A stretch of DNA of 47,153 nucleotides from Lachnospiraceae bacterium (GCA_017396555.1 JAFQLS010000001.1:1-47153); one strand, 5' to 3'. Shown: positions 23,652 to 33,261, counted from the stretch's first letter. A program made the numbers and translations. The notes: generated by a model not told the origin, from the letters alone.

Positions 23652-23682
23652 AAAAATGGCTGACCCCATTCCGGCCAGCCAT
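23652..23682 (-). terminator. Terminator between clpX and lon
   Basis: Minus strand: ATGGCTG/CAGCCAT stem around a G+C-rich 13-base interior, then TTTTTACC. It ends the tig-clpP-clpX transcript at least partly, 27 bases after the clpX stop. Confidence 0.6.
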
Positions 23683-23709
23683 CTGATTTCTAATAATAGA
23701 TTGCCGAAT

Positions 23710-24948
23710 TTACTTATAAACAAGCTCAGGTTCTCCTGTTCCGGCTACTACGTCTTTATTAATTATACATTTTATAACAGATTCCTCTGATGGAATGTTA
23801 TACATTGCATCCATCATAGCCTTTTCCATAATTGCTCTAAGACCTCTGGCACCTGTCTTTCTCTTTATTGCCTCTTTTGCAACTAATGCAAGAGCCTCAT
23901 CTGTAAATTCCAATTCAACATTATCCATGTCAAATAACTTTTGATACTGCTTAACAATAGCATTCTTAGGCTCTCTCAAAATTCTTAACAATGCCTCCTC
24001 ATCAAGTGACTGAAGCGCAACATTAATAGGTACTCTTCCTATAAATTCAGGAATCAAACCGAATTTTACAAAATCCTGCGGCAACGCCTGTGGAAATAGC
24101 TCATCTAACAAATCACTATTATTTACAGGAATATCTGCATTAAAGCCTATTGATTTTTTATCAATTCTTGTCTCAATTATTTTCTCAAGGCCATCAAATG
24201 CACCACCACAAATAAATAAAATATTTGTAGTGTCAATAGGAATAGTCTCCTGCTGAGGATGCTTTCTTCCACCCTGTGGCGGAACAGATGCCTGTGTTCC
24301 TTCAAGAATTTTTAACAATGCATGTTGAACACCTTCACCTGATACATCTCTTGTAATTGATACATTTTCTGATTTCTTTGTAATTTTGTCAATTTCATCA
24401 ATATAAACTATACCAAGCTGTGCCTTTTCGATATCATAATCTGCTGCCTGAATAAGCTTAAGAAGAATATTTTCAACATCTTCACCAACATAGCCTGCTT
24501 CAGTCAATGTTGTTGCATCAGCAATAGCAAACGGAACATTTAACATCCTTGCAAGTGTCTGTGCAAGATATGTCTTACCCGAACCAGTTGGTCCAATCAT
24601 TAGAATATTACTCTTCTGTATATCTACATCAAAATCTTTTTTGTTAGACGTAACTCTCTTATAGTGATTGTAAACAGCAACCGACAATACTTTTTTTGCC
24701 TCATCCTGTCCTACTACATACTGATCAAGGAATTCTTTAATCTGCTTTGGTTTCATAAGATTAACTTCAAATTCCTGCTCTGATTCATATTCTTCAAATT
24801 CTTCTTCAATAATATCAGCACATACTTCTACGCATTCATCACAAATGAATACTTCGTTATTAGGTCCTGCTATAAGCTTTCTAACCTTGTTAGAAGGTTT
24901 CATACAGAAGGAACAATAACACATCTTGTTATCATCTGATTTTGCCAT
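23710..24948 (-). CDS. clpX: ATP-binding subunit ClpX of the ClpXP protease
   Basis: 412 residues. The N-terminal zinc finger has C12, C15, C36 and C39 (CxxC-20-CxxC) and binds substrates and adaptors. The AAA+ part shows Walker A GPTGSGKT, Walker [11 protein letters not shown], pore-loop GYVGED and the C-terminal sensor 2 region ([13 protein letters not shown]). The ClpP-docking IGF-like loop is present around [17 protein letters not shown]. It unfolds proteins and feeds them to ClpP. GGGAGG precedes the ATG; the gene starts 13 bases after clpP. Confidence 0.97.
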   Translation of the reverse strand: MAKSDDNKMCYCSFCMKPSNKVRKLIAGPNNEVFICDECVEVCADIIEEEFEEYESEQEFEVNLMKPKQIKEFLDQYVVGQDEAKKVLSVAVYNHYKRVTSNKKDFDVDIQKSNILMIGPTGSGKTYLAQTLARMLNVPFAIADATTLTEAGYVGEDVENILLKLIQAADYDIEKAQLGIVYIDEIDKITKKSENVSITRDVSGEGVQHALLKILEGTQASVPPQGGRKHPQQETIPIDTTNILFICGGAFDGLEKIIETRIDKKSIGFNADIPVNNSDLLDELFPQALPQDFVKFGLIPEFIGRVPINVALQSLDEEALLRILREPKNAIVKQYQKLFDMDNVELEFTDEALALVAKEAIKRKTGARGLRAIMEKAMMDAMYNIPSEESVIKCIINKDVVAGTGEPELVYK

Positions 24949-24961
24949 CGCAATGTCCTCC

Positions 24962-25543
24962 CTATCGCTGTGTTATTACGCTGTCAATAAGGCCGTATTC
25001 CATTGCTTCCTGAGCGCTCATATAATTATCTCTCTCTGTATCTCTCGCAATTATTTCAATATCTTTTCCTGTGTTTTCTGCAAGAATTTTATTTAATCTT
25101 TCACGAGTCTTAAGAATATGTTCTGCTGCAATCTGAATCTCAGTTGCCTGACCCTTTGCACCGCCAAGTGGCTGGTGAATCATAATTTCAGCATTTGGAA
25201 GTGCAAATCTCTTTCCCTTTGCACCTGCTGATAAAAGGAACGCTCCCATACTTGCAGCCATACCCATACAAATAGTCGATACATCACACTTAATGTAGTT
25301 CATAGTATCGTATATAGCAAGTCCTGCTGTTACAGAACCTCCCGGACTATTAATGTATAAGCTTATATCCTTTCCCGGATCCTCAGATTCTAAAAATAAC
25401 AACTGTGCCACAACAAGACTTGCAGTTGTCTCGTTAACTTCTTCACCAAGAAAAATAATTCTTTCCTTTAATAATCTTGAATAAATATCATACTGACGTT
25501 CACCACGTCCAGTTTGCTCTAAGACATAAGGTACTAAACTCAT
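24962..25543 (-). CDS. clpP: ATP-dependent Clp protease proteolytic subunit ClpP
   Basis: 193 residues. The serine protease triad is visible: S98 in [10 protein letters not shown]123 in MIHQPLGG and Asp near residue 172 (ERDNYMSA). [17 protein letters not shown] forms the substrate strand. It assembles as a double heptamer with ClpX or other Clp ATPases. AAGGAGGTCAG precedes the ATG. It lies 30 bases after tig in the common tig-clpP-clpX order. Confidence 0.97.
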   Translation of the reverse strand: MSLVPYVLEQTGRGERQYDIYSRLLKERIIFLGEEVNETTASLVVAQLLFLESEDPGKDISLYINSPGGSVTAGLAIYDTMNYIKCDVSTICMGMAASMGAFLLSAGAKGKRFALPNAEIMIHQPLGGAKGQATEIQIAAEHILKTRERLNKILAENTGKDIEIIARDTERDNYMSAQEAMEYGLIDSVITQR

Positions 25544-25573
25544 ATCTGACCTCCTTATACAGAAGCATTAAAA

Positions 25574-26860
25574 CTATTTTTCAACTGCTTCATTTACAAC
25601 TAATTCAACTGCCTTAGTAACAGCAATATCCATCTTCATCTGCTCTTTTTCAGCATCACCCATGAATTCTTTAAGCTTATCAGCTTCCATCTGGTACTGT
25701 GCAGCCATATTATCTATTTCTTTATTAACATCATCCTCTGTAACCTCGATAGCTTCTGCCTTTGCAATAGCTTCTAATACAAGTCTGCTCTGGATTCTCT
25801 TAACAGCCTGTGGCTTCATCTGCTCTACTAATGTTTCAGCATTTAAACCTGTAAACTGGAAGTACTGCTCTACTGAGAGTCCCTGCTGCTGTAATCTTCT
25901 AGCAAAATCTTCTGCCATCTGTCTAACCTGAGTATCAATCATTGGCTCCGGAATATCCATTTTTGAATCTTCAATAATCTTTTCGATAATAGCGTCTTCC
26001 TTCTCGCCCTTAGCTTCATTAGCTTTCTTCTCTTCTAATTTTTTCTTTGTATCTTCTTTATATTCAGCAAGTGTATCAAATTCTGATACATCCTGTGCAA
26101 AATCATCATCAAGTTCAGGAAGCTCTTTAACCTTGATTTCCTTAACTGTTACCTTGAACTGAGCTGGTTTACCCTTTAACTCTTCTGCATGATATTCTTC
26201 TGGGAATGTAACATCAACAGTTACTTCTTCACCAATCTTAACACCGATTAACTGTTCTTCAAATGTATCGATAAATGAGTGAGAACCTATTGTTAACGGA
26301 TAATCAGTACCCTTACCACCTTCAAAAGCTTCTCCATCTACAAAGCCTTCGAAATCAATAGTTGTGATATCTCCATCTGCTACTGCTCTGTCTTCAACAG
26401 GTACGATTCTTGAATTCTGCTCTCTGATTCTATCCAACTCTGCAGCTACTTCGTCATCAGTTACAGTAATATCCTTCTTATCTACTTCAATGCCCTTGTA
26501 TTTTCCAAGCTCTACTTCCGGTTTAACAGCAACCTCTGCTGTAAAGATAAATTCTTTTCCCTTTTCTATCTGAACAACATCTATCTGTGGCTGTGAAACA
26601 ATATCAAGTCCACTTTCCTTAGCTGCTGCTTCATAAGCATCCGGAATCATTTCATTAACAGCATCTTCATAAAAGATACCTGCTCCATACATTTTCTCGA
26701 TAATCTGACGTGGAGCTTTTCCTTTTCTAAATCCTGGTATATTAACCTTGCCCCTTGTCTTTAAGTATGCATTCTGAAGTGCTTTTTCAACTTCTGCTGC
26801 ATCAACTGTAATTGTAAGCTTTGCCATATTTTTTTCTAAATTTTCAACCTGTAAACTCAT
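25574..26860 (-). CDS. tig: Trigger factor, ribosome-associated chaperone
   Basis: 428 residues. The N-terminal ribosome-binding domain has the GFRKGKAPR signature (about 43-51). It is followed by the FKBP-type peptidyl-prolyl isomerase domain (about 155-245) and a long helical C-terminal domain (250-428). It binds nascent chains at the exit tunnel. AAGGAGGAAATTT precedes the ATG. It is first in the tig-clpP-clpX transcript, behind a sigma-A promoter and a leader containing an inverted repeat. Confidence 0.96.
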   Translation of the reverse strand: MSLQVENLEKNMAKLTITVDAAEVEKALQNAYLKTRGKVNIPGFRKGKAPRQIIEKMYGAGIFYEDAVNEMIPDAYEAAAKESGLDIVSQPQIDVVQIEKGKEFIFTAEVAVKPEVELGKYKGIEVDKKDITVTDDEVAAELDRIREQNSRIVPVEDRAVADGDITTIDFEGFVDGEAFEGGKGTDYPLTIGSHSFIDTFEEQLIGVKIGEEVTVDVTFPEEYHAEELKGKPAQFKVTVKEIKVKELPELDDDFAQDVSEFDTLAEYKEDTKKKLEEKKANEAKGEKEDAIIEKIIEDSKMDIPEPMIDTQVRQMAEDFARRLQQQGLSVEQYFQFTGLNAETLVEQMKPQAVKRIQSRLVLEAIAKAEAIEVTEDDVNKEIDNMAAQYQMEADKLKEFMGDAEKEQMKMDIAVTKAVELVVNEAVEK

Positions 26861-26880
26861 TTCTAAATTTCCTCCTTAAA

Positions 26881-26906
26881 TGTACACTATATTGTAAGGG
26901 TGTACA
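26881..26906. repeat. 7-bp inverted repeat in the tig leader
   Basis: TGTACAC and GTGTACA, 12 bases apart, lie between the predicted transcription start and the tig ribosome binding site. It could be an operator just downstream of the promoter or a leader hairpin. Confidence 0.45.
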
Positions 26907-26917
26907 TACATTATCCC

Positions 26918-26946
26918 ATTGTAACATAGTTTTTTTTATATGTCAC
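26918..26946 (-). promoter_or_regulatory. Promoter of tig-clpP-clpX
   Basis: Minus strand: GTGACA, 17 bases, TACAAT. The boxes resemble the pspA promoter in this window (GTGACA, 17, TATAAT). The transcript would start near 26911. Confidence 0.6.
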
Positions 26947-26965
26947 TCATTTTTTCCATAATTAT

Positions 26966-27514
26966 CTAAATATAATACTGTATTTTTCTGCCAAGCTCAG
27001 TTGCCAATCCCTCTCCTTTAAATATTTTAACAATCTCAAGTCCTAAATCAATCGAAGTACCCATTCCTCTGCTTGTTGTTATATTTCCGTCAGTTACAAC
27101 CTTATCATTTACTGTTACCGCTCCCTTCAACTCATCTTCAAAGCCCGGATAACATGTTGCTTTCTTTCCCTCTAAAATTCCCAAATGTCCATAAATACTT
27201 GGTGCTGCACATATTGCTGCAAGTTTTTTTCCTGTTTTATTATATTCAAGAATATTCTTGATTAACACCTCACACTTCTCAAGATTTGGTGTACCCGGTA
27301 TACCTCCCGGAAGAAATATCATATCACCTTCAGCAAAATTAACCTCACCAACAGTCTTATCCATATTAACAACAATTCCATGTGCACCTGCAACGCTCAA
27401 TTCATCTGTTACTGATATCATATCAACCTCAATATCAGCCCTTCTCAATATGTCAATTACTGTAAGTCCTTCAATTTCTTCATATCCTTCAGCAAAAAAC
27501 GCAAATACTTTCAT
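26966..27514 (-). CDS. DJ-1/PfpI family protein
   Basis: 182 residues from ATG 27514, which has GGAGA seven bases upstream; the ATG at 27520 is too close to it. The DJ-1 fold is clear: VFAFFAEGYEEIEG (Glu near residue 15 beside the active site), FLPGGIPGTPNLEK and the nucleophile elbow AAICAAPSIYG (Cys near 104). Members act as glyoxalases, deglycases or redox sensors; the exact activity is open. It ends 19 bases before the tig promoter and diverges from the CYTH gene. Confidence 0.88.
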   Translation of the reverse strand: MKVFAFFAEGYEEIEGLTVIDILRRADIEVDMISVTDELSVAGAHGIVVNMDKTVGEVNFAEGDMIFLPGGIPGTPNLEKCEVLIKNILEYNKTGKKLAAICAAPSIYGHLGILEGKKATCYPGFEDELKGAVTVNDKVVTDGNITTSRGMGTSIDLGLEIVKIFKGEGLATELGRKIQYYI

Positions 27515-27599
27515 AATCATTCTCCATTCTATTATTTTGATATGTTATTATATCACATTTTATGTTATTATAACACTATATTTGTATTCGGAGGTCATT

Positions 27600-28049
27600 A
27601 TGGAAATAGAGAGAAAATATTTAATTGACAAGCATAAGCTTATACCTGATATAAATTCCTATCCTCACCACTTAATCGAGCAGGGATATATGTGCACCGA
27701 ACCTGTTGTTCGAATCCGCAAATCGGACGATGAATATTATCTGACTTACAAATCCAAAGGTCTGATGTCACGAGAAGAATACAACCTTCCATTAACCAAA
27801 GAAAGCTACTACCATATGCTTTCTAAATGCGACGGTAATATCATATCAAAGGTTAGATATATGATACCGTTTAAAAAATATACAATAGAACTGGATATTT
27901 TTTCAGGAAAGTTCGAAGGTCTGATTCTTGCCGAAGTGGAATTTGACAATTTAGAAGAAGCAGAAAGCTTCATACCACCCGAATGGTTTGGTGAAGATGT
28001 TACATTTTCTACCCAATATCACAATAGCACTATGAGCAAAGCCAATTAG
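27600..28049 (+). CDS. CYTH-domain protein (adenylate cyclase/triphosphatase fold)
   Basis: 149 residues. The family signature EIERKYLI stands at the start, followed by VVRIRKSDDEYYLTYKSKG and paired Lys/Arg/Glu strands that line a triphosphate tunnel (ELDIFSG, LAEVEFDN). Bacterial members are usually inorganic triphosphatases or thiamine triphosphatase-like; substrate not known here. The ATG at 27600 has CGGAGGTC upstream; the frame stays open for another 342 bases in front, but that part is antisense to the DJ-1 gene and has no start signal. It lies 12 bases before the amylase gene. Confidence 0.88.
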   Translation: MEIERKYLIDKHKLIPDINSYPHHLIEQGYMCTEPVVRIRKSDDEYYLTYKSKGLMSREEYNLPLTKESYYHMLSKCDGNIISKVRYMIPFKKYTIELDIFSGKFEGLILAEVEFDNLEEAESFIPPEWFGEDVTFSTQYHNSTMSKAN

Positions 28050-28061
28050 GAGGACACAAAA

Positions 28062-29837
28062 ATGAATTTATCAGCAATATACCATAAATCCTGTGATAAT
28101 ATGTGTTATGCACTTGACGAGGATAATGTTGTTATCACAATAAGAACCGGCAAGGATATTGATAAAGTTATTATTCATAGTGGTGATCCTTATACATCAG
28201 GAACAATGGGTGGATGCAATACCTGGTACGGAGACCCTACAGAAATGACAGAAAGGGTTGAACTACCAGATTATTTCCTTTGGTCAGTTACAATCAAGCC
28301 ACCTTTTAAACGTTTGAAATACTATTTTGAGGTTTTCTCAAAAAAAGAGTCAACCTATTATATCGAAAGTGGTTTTAGAACAAAAAAAGAAATGTTTAAT
28401 TGCACGGGAGAACGTGAAGACTTTCAATTTCCATGGCTTAATCCTTCTGATGTGTATAAAGCTCCAGCATGGGTAAATGACACTATATGGTATCAGATTT
28501 TCCCCGAACGCTTCTGTAACGGCAATCCTGACATCTCTCCAAAAGGAACCAAAGCATGGCCTAAGAAAAGCTCAAAGATAACATTTTGGGATAAATTTGG
28601 CGGAGACATTGAAGGTATTACAAGCAAATTAGATTACATTAAAAATCTTGGAATTAGCGGAATCTACCTGACACCTATAAATACAGCACCATCAACTCAC
28701 AAATATGATACTGCAGATTATTATGAAATCGACCCACATTTCGGCGATATAGAAACTGTACAAAATTTTGTCAGCGAAGCTCATAAACGCGGAATACGAA
28801 TTATGTTTGATGGTGTCTTTAATCATTGTGGCACAATGTTTAGCAAATGGCAGGATGTTCTTGAAAAAGGTCCTGATTCTAAATATTTCAACTGGTTTAT
28901 GATTAATAAATGGCCCTTGCTTGAAAGCAAATTATATAAGCCTGTGAATTCCTTAAACGGAGTTTACTATACCTTTGGTTTTTTTGATAGTATGCCAAAG
29001 CTAAACACCAACAATCCTGAAGTAATTGACTATTTTCTTGACGTGTGCACTTACTGGGTTAAAACATTTGATATTGATGCAATAAGACTTGATGTAGCCA
29101 ATGAGGTTTCACACACCTTCTGCAAGGCATTAAGACAGCGTTTACTCTCACTCAAGCCGGACTTTTATCTATTAGGCGAAATATGGCACGATGCAACCCA
29201 ATGGCTCAGAGGCGACGAGTTTGATTCCGTTATGAACTATCCTTTTTCAGAAAGTGCTAATGAATTCTGGTTAAAGCCTGACTCAACCAAGGAATCCTTA
29301 CAATACTCGATAAACCGCTGCTACTCACTATACCCAAAGCAGGTTAACAATATTTTATTTAATCTATTAGATTCACACGATACTGCAAGACTTATAAATA
29401 GACTTAAAGGAAATCTTGACAAACTGTATCAGTTACTCGTTCTGTTATTTACAATGCCGGGGACTGTATGTATTTATTACGGAACCGAGATTGCACTTGA
29501 CGGCGGACATGATCCTGATTGCAGAAGACCAATGCCTTGGGCAGCTATTGAAGCCGGAAAATATAATGACCGTATAGATATGATAAAAAAACTCATCTCC
29601 CTGCGAAATGATAATAAGGTTTTTAAAAGTGATAAATATTCATTTACAAATATATCTGACGACAACAGAATAGTATCTTATACAAAAACATATCAGGATA
29701 CCACTATTGAAATAGTTTTAAACTGTTCAAAAAGCATTTTAGCTTACACTGTAGATTCTGATGATATTCTATTTGCAAATCTCTATGATAATAAAACATT
29801 AAAACCTGACGGAGCCTTAGTCGTCTTAAAGAAATAA
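28062..29837 (+). CDS. Glycoside hydrolase family 13 (neopullulanase/cyclomaltodextrinase type)
   Basis: 591 residues. An N-terminal CBM34-like domain (about 1-125) precedes the GH13 barrel. Conserved regions: DGVFNH (region I), DAIRLDVANEV (nucleophile Asp), LLGEIWHDA (acid/base Glu) and NLLDSHDT (third Asp). A small beta domain closes the protein. The layout is that of intracellular neopullulanase and cyclomaltodextrinase, which act on malto-oligosaccharides and cyclodextrins; there is no signal peptide. AGGAGGACAC precedes the ATG. It is co-transcribed with the CYTH gene (12-base gap), with no evident metabolic link. Confidence 0.92.
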   Translation: MNLSAIYHKSCDNMCYALDEDNVVITIRTGKDIDKVIIHSGDPYTSGTMGGCNTWYGDPTEMTERVELPDYFLWSVTIKPPFKRLKYYFEVFSKKESTYYIESGFRTKKEMFNCTGEREDFQFPWLNPSDVYKAPAWVNDTIWYQIFPERFCNGNPDISPKGTKAWPKKSSKITFWDKFGGDIEGITSKLDYIKNLGISGIYLTPINTAPSTHKYDTADYYEIDPHFGDIETVQNFVSEAHKRGIRIMFDGVFNHCGTMFSKWQDVLEKGPDSKYFNWFMINKWPLLESKLYKPVNSLNGVYYTFGFFDSMPKLNTNNPEVIDYFLDVCTYWVKTFDIDAIRLDVANEVSHTFCKALRQRLLSLKPDFYLLGEIWHDATQWLRGDEFDSVMNYPFSESANEFWLKPDSTKESLQYSINRCYSLYPKQVNNILFNLLDSHDTARLINRLKGNLDKLYQLLVLLFTMPGTVCIYYGTEIALDGGHDPDCRRPMPWAAIEAGKYNDRIDMIKKLISLRNDNKVFKSDKYSFTNISDDNRIVSYTKTYQDTTIEIVLNCSKSILAYTVDSDDILFANLYDNKTLKPDGALVVLKK

Positions 29838-29849
29838 CAATATAATTAA

Positions 29850-29878
29850 TGGAGGCTGTTATATAAAAACAGCCTCCA
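29850..29878. terminator. Hairpin between the amylase and HD-GYP genes
   Basis: A perfect 11-bp stem (TGGAGGCTGTT with its complement at 29868-29878) and a 7-base loop, 12 bases after the amylase stop and 3 bases after the convergent HD-GYP stop. The T runs are short on both sides, so efficiency is uncertain. Confidence 0.55.
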
Positions 29879-29881
29879 CAT

Positions 29882-30952
29882 TTATAACAATCTCTCTACT
29901 TCGAGATCTTTCATCACTGACAAATCATATATCTCGTTTCCTACCATAACTATAGGCTTAGATAATTTAAACTTATTAATAAGAATTATCTTACCCTGCT
30001 GACCATTACTCAAAAGTGCTTCATTACTGACATATGTATTTGCAATCCTCTCAAGAAATGCCATTAGATATCTAACGTCATATACACTCTTTTCACTTTC
30101 AAAATGTCCGATAACTGTATACGGGCACATTCCCTTTCTATAACATCTGTCTGCGGTCATGGCATCATATACATCCGCTATAGCAATTATCTTTGCAAAG
30201 TCATCAATTTCATCGCCCTTTAACTTATTTGGATATCCTCTTCCGTCACATCTTTCATGATGCATAAGTGCGGCTTTTTTAATTCTCTCATCAATATGCA
30301 TATCTTTAAGTATATCATATCCTAACTGTGGATGACTCTTAATTATCGCATATTCCTCATCCGTAAGTTTTCCCGGCTTCGATACAATTTCAACCGGTAT
30401 TCTTACCTTTCCTATATCATGAAGCAAACCTGCCAAAGTAAGAATCTTCGTATCTTCCTCACTCATACCAAGCCAACCCGCCATAACATTACTAATCAAG
30501 GCAACATTCATAGAATGTACATAAGTTAAATCATCATATCCCTGCATACAATTAAGCATATCAAGCATACTACTGCCTTTTTTATTAGCTTCTATAACAG
30601 ACTTAACATCATTAAGCATCTTATCTTCATCCACCATAACATTCTTGGTTACCATGGCATTAAGCGAACTTCTAAGACCATCAACAGACTCTTCAAATTT
30701 CGCCTTAAATCCCTTGAACTCTTCTGTCTCTTTAAGTCTCTCATAGTAGTTCTTGTATTCGACCTTTTCCTCTTTAATCGCATCTACAACAACATTAATA
30801 GAATACACTGAATATATATTTAATTTGTTAATTATGGTATCATCCAGTACTGTACCTGCTTTAACAATTAGTCTGCTTGACGCATCATACACATCACTTG
30901 CAAGCTTCATTCCACACTGTGCTGAACCAACATATATTTTCTTTGTTTCCAT
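29882..30952 (-). CDS. HD-GYP domain protein, probable cyclic-di-GMP phosphodiesterase
   Basis: 356 residues. The HD-GYP domain (about 150-300) has the full metal and signature set: HSMNVA, LLHDIGK (HD pair), HPQLGYDIL, HHERCDGRGYP (GYP) and IAIADVYDAMTADR. The N-terminal 140 residues carry no known sensor domain but match the usual N-terminal part of clostridial HD-GYP proteins (MKLASDVYDASSRLIVKAGTVL). It should hydrolyse cyclic-di-GMP. ATG 30952 has GTGGAG upstream and fits better than the GTG at 30961. No signal peptide; monocistronic. Confidence 0.92.
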   Translation of the reverse strand: METKKIYVGSAQCGMKLASDVYDASSRLIVKAGTVLDDTIINKLNIYSVYSINVVVDAIKEEKVEYKNYYERLKETEEFKGFKAKFEESVDGLRSSLNAMVTKNVMVDEDKMLNDVKSVIEANKKGSSMLDMLNCMQGYDDLTYVHSMNVALISNVMAGWLGMSEEDTKILTLAGLLHDIGKVRIPVEIVSKPGKLTDEEYAIIKSHPQLGYDILKDMHIDERIKKAALMHHERCDGRGYPNKLKGDEIDDFAKIIAIADVYDAMTADRCYRKGMCPYTVIGHFESEKSVYDVRYLMAFLERIANTYVSNEALLSNGQQGKIILINKFKLSKPIVMVGNEIYDLSVMKDLEVERLL

Positions 30953-30984
30953 TTTCAACACTCCACGTTCACATTTATGGTACT

Positions 30985-31013
30985 ATTATACTACATTTTT
31001 TATCCACTAACAA
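30985..31013 (-). promoter_or_regulatory. Promoter of the HD-GYP gene
   Basis: Minus strand: TTGTTA, 17 bases, TATAAT. The -35 box overlaps the last codons of the EamA gene. Confidence 0.5.
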
Positions 31014-31939
31014 GATGTATCCTTATTTAAATTCACAACAACAATACCCACACATACCAATACAAGCGCAACAAATGACGAGATAGAAAATACACCTTTT
31101 CCTTCATCAAGCAATAACGTTGATAGTATTACTCCCCATACCGGATTCATAAATCCATATACCGATACCTTAGATACTGAATTATATTTAAGCAATATCG
31201 TCCATAAGCTATATGCTACCGCCGAAATCATTGCAAGATATGCAAGCATACCAAATTGTTCAACATTTACCACCCCTATGTGTCCTCCAAACAACATTCC
31301 TATTACACTCATAACAATGCCGCCAAACAGGAACTGATAACCGCTCAGCATAATTGTATTGGAAGTAACTGAATACTTCTTAATTAATGCCGATGATATT
31401 GCATAAGCCGTAGCCGCAAAAAATATAAATCCTTCGCCGGATAATGAAAAATCCATACTCACCTCTACACCGGCAACATTAATAATTATAACTCCTAAAA
31501 AACCAATGATACTTCCCATTAATTTATTAACTGTTATTCTTTCCTGTTTAAATATAAAGCAAGCTGCAATTATAGCTATAAATACATTGGAACCAATTAT
31601 TATAGATGCTTTTACTCCACTTGTATGCGCTAAACCAATATAGAAAAACACATACTGATATATTGTCTGAAACAAACTAAGTATGACCACTTTTGAATAT
31701 TCCTTTTTCACAGGAACTAAAACTTTTCTTTCTATAATACTTCCAAATGCAATAACCATCAAACCTGCCAACGCAAATCTAAGCCCTGCGAACAAAATCT
31801 GTGTAGCAGTATCACTATCCGCTATACCAAACATCTCATAGCCTATCTTGATACAAGGGAAAGCACTTCCCCACAGCGCGCAGCAAAACATCGCTATAAT
31901 TGCCACTATTAATTTATTGGTTAAAAGTTTGTTTTTCAT
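31007..31939 (-). CDS. EamA/DMT-superfamily transporter
   Basis: 310 residues with ten predicted membrane spans in two five-helix EamA repeats. Typical pieces are FCCALWGSAFPCIKIGYE in the first span, a GLRFALAGL segment and the second repeat starting near LSGEGFIFFAATAYAISSALI, with MNPVWGVILSTLLLDEG. The family exports metabolites or amino acids; the substrate is unknown. The ribosome binding site is weak (GGAATG) and a TATAAA box lies about 25 bases upstream without a clear -35. It follows tRNA-Leu and its terminator, so it has its own transcription unit. Confidence 0.88.
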   Translation of the reverse strand: MKNKLLTNKLIVAIIAMFCCALWGSAFPCIKIGYEMFGIADSDTATQILFAGLRFALAGLMVIAFGSIIERKVLVPVKKEYSKVVILSLFQTIYQYVFFYIGLAHTSGVKASIIIGSNVFIAIIAACFIFKQERITVNKLMGSIIGFLGVIIINVAGVEVSMDFSLSGEGFIFFAATAYAISSALIKKYSVTSNTIMLSGYQFLFGGIVMSVIGMLFGGHIGVVNVEQFGMLAYLAMISAVAYSLWTILLKYNSVSKVSVYGFMNPVWGVILSTLLLDEGKGVFSISSFVALVLVCVGIVVVNLNKDTSC

Positions 31940-31973
31940 ATTATCATTCCATTCTTAGTTTTTATACACATAG

Positions 31974-31997
31974 AAAAAAGGAGACTTACGTCTCCTT
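31974..31997 (-). terminator. Terminator of tRNA-Leu
   Basis: A perfect 8-bp stem (AAGGAGAC/GTCTCCTT) with a 4-base loop, then TTTTTTC on the minus strand, four bases after the tRNA end. Confidence 0.75.
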
Positions 31998-32001
31998 CAA
32001 A

Positions 32002-32081
32002 TGCGGGTGACAGGAATCGAACCTGCACGGTCTCCCACTAGATCCTAAGTCTAGCGCGTCTGCCAGTTCCGCCACACCCGC
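32002..32081 (-). tRNA. tRNA-Leu, anticodon TAG
   Basis: 80 bases without encoded CCA. Acceptor GCGGGTG pairs with CACCCGC, discriminator A. The anticodon loop CTTAGGA gives TAG. A long variable arm (class II) separates it from the T arm with TTCGATT. It has its own promoter and terminator. Confidence 0.95.
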
Positions 32082-32092
32082 GAACATCTAAT

Positions 32093-32121
32093 AATATAAC
32101 ATCTAAGTTATTAAATGTCAA
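32093..32121 (-). promoter_or_regulatory. Promoter of tRNA-Leu
   Basis: Minus strand: perfect TTGACA, 17 bases, TATATT. It lies just after the stop of the membrane-protein gene at 32129. Confidence 0.78.
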
Positions 32122-32128
32122 ACAATTT

Positions 32129-33187
32129 TTATGACTTCTTGGCAAAAACTCTTATAACCAATGCCACTATCTCAAATGCAAGTAAAAGCACCACAAACGG
32201 CTTTATAAGAAAGCCAACCTTTGACACCTCTATTATATTTTTTTCATCAGTTTTATCATAATATATGTTTATGATATCTCCCTCTTTTATATTCCCACTA
32301 AAAGTATTCTTATCCACCTTTACATTTATTTCTTCCGAATATTTCTTATAAGAAATCTTAATTTCATCGTTCTTTTCTATTGATTCTATTGTTGCCTCTG
32401 TCTTATCAAAATTATGTTTTATATGTGCCATTCTGTTTAAATCATTCGCAAAATTATATACAAACAACCACAACACAAGACAAAAAATAGAAATAAAGAG
32501 CCTGTTAGGATTCTTTTTTATCCTCTCTGAAAGAACGTCTTCCTTCGTCTTTTTGTGAAACTCAAATTCCTGCTCGTTCTTCTTAGACATATGTTCAAAA
32601 TATTTTTCCAGCTCATTTACCTCGCTATAAATCAGAGGAATAACCAACTTACTTTTTTTCATCCATTTTCCGTATACGACTATACATTTTCTTTTTCTGA
32701 CAATCCTTTCAACATCATCTATGCATAAGCCTGCTGATTCAATCCTATTCTCCACATCACTTTCTTCTATCTCTTTAAATGCATCTGCTGCCGTCTTACT
32801 CATAGCTTTTACAGCTTCCATACCGGGTTTACCTGACGCCTTGCTCATATTTTGCATCGCAGTATTAAGGCTAAGGTAGCTTGCTGCCTCTTTGGACATA
32901 TTCATTACATAAACTTTTTTATTTTTACCTACAGCAAATACTTTGGTGCTATTTTTTATATAATTAACAACGCGTAATCCAATTATTATCATCCAAGCAA
33001 TTAGTGTTATTGTGAATGCAACTGTAAATTCAGCAGTACTTAAGGTTCTACAATAATATGCAAAAATTGAAATCCCCAGCAATATAAACGGAATCCCCAT
33101 TAAAAATAAACAGGCATATTCTTTTAATCCCCATATTTTGTTTCTTTTTTGTTCATAGCCTGAATGCATATATATTTTTTCAAACAT
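32129..33187 (-). CDS. Membrane protein with DUF3592-like part, function unknown
   Basis: 352 residues from ATG 33187 (GGAG about 11 bases upstream; a TTG at 33196 is too close to that site). Two spans near residues 28-47 and 54-73, a basic cytoplasmic region of about 130 residues (SKEAASYLSLNTAMQNMSK, VRKRKCIVVYGKW), a third span near 225-243, an external beta domain and a last span near 327-347. The external part (TEATIESIEKN, FSGNIKEGDIINIYYDK) resembles DUF3592. I do not know the function. It is transcribed away from the GH3 lipoprotein gene with a shared 143-base gap. Confidence 0.72.
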   Translation of the reverse strand: MFEKIYMHSGYEQKRNKIWGLKEYACLFLMGIPFILLGISIFAYYCRTLSTAEFTVAFTITLIAWMIIIGLRVVNYIKNSTKVFAVGKNKKVYVMNMSKEAASYLSLNTAMQNMSKASGKPGMEAVKAMSKTAADAFKEIEESDVENRIESAGLCIDDVERIVRKRKCIVVYGKWMKKSKLVIPLIYSEVNELEKYFEHMSKKNEQEFEFHKKTKEDVLSERIKKNPNRLFISIFCLVLWLFVYNFANDLNRMAHIKHNFDKTEATIESIEKNDEIKISYKKYSEEINVKVDKNTFSGNIKEGDIINIYYDKTDEKNIIEVSKVGFLIKPFVVLLLAFEIVALVIRVFAKKS

Positions 33188-33226
33188 ACTTAACAAATCT
33201 CCATTCTGTAATAAATTACTTCCACA

Positions 33227-33259
33227 TAGAATAATACTACATAATACTGCATTATTCTA
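33227..33259. repeat. 9-bp inverted repeat between divergent genes
   Basis: TAGAATAAT (33227-33235) and ATTATTCTA (33251-33259) are exact inverse copies, immediately upstream of the -35 of the GH3 gene promoter. A possible operator shared by the two divergent genes, though such AT-rich repeats also arise by chance. Confidence 0.4.
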
Positions 33260-33261
33260 TA

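Noticed and set aside
27258-27599. Long N-terminal extension of the CYTH gene
   Set aside because: The extra 114 codons are antisense to the DJ-1 gene; a clear AGG-type site and the family's standard start lie at 27600.
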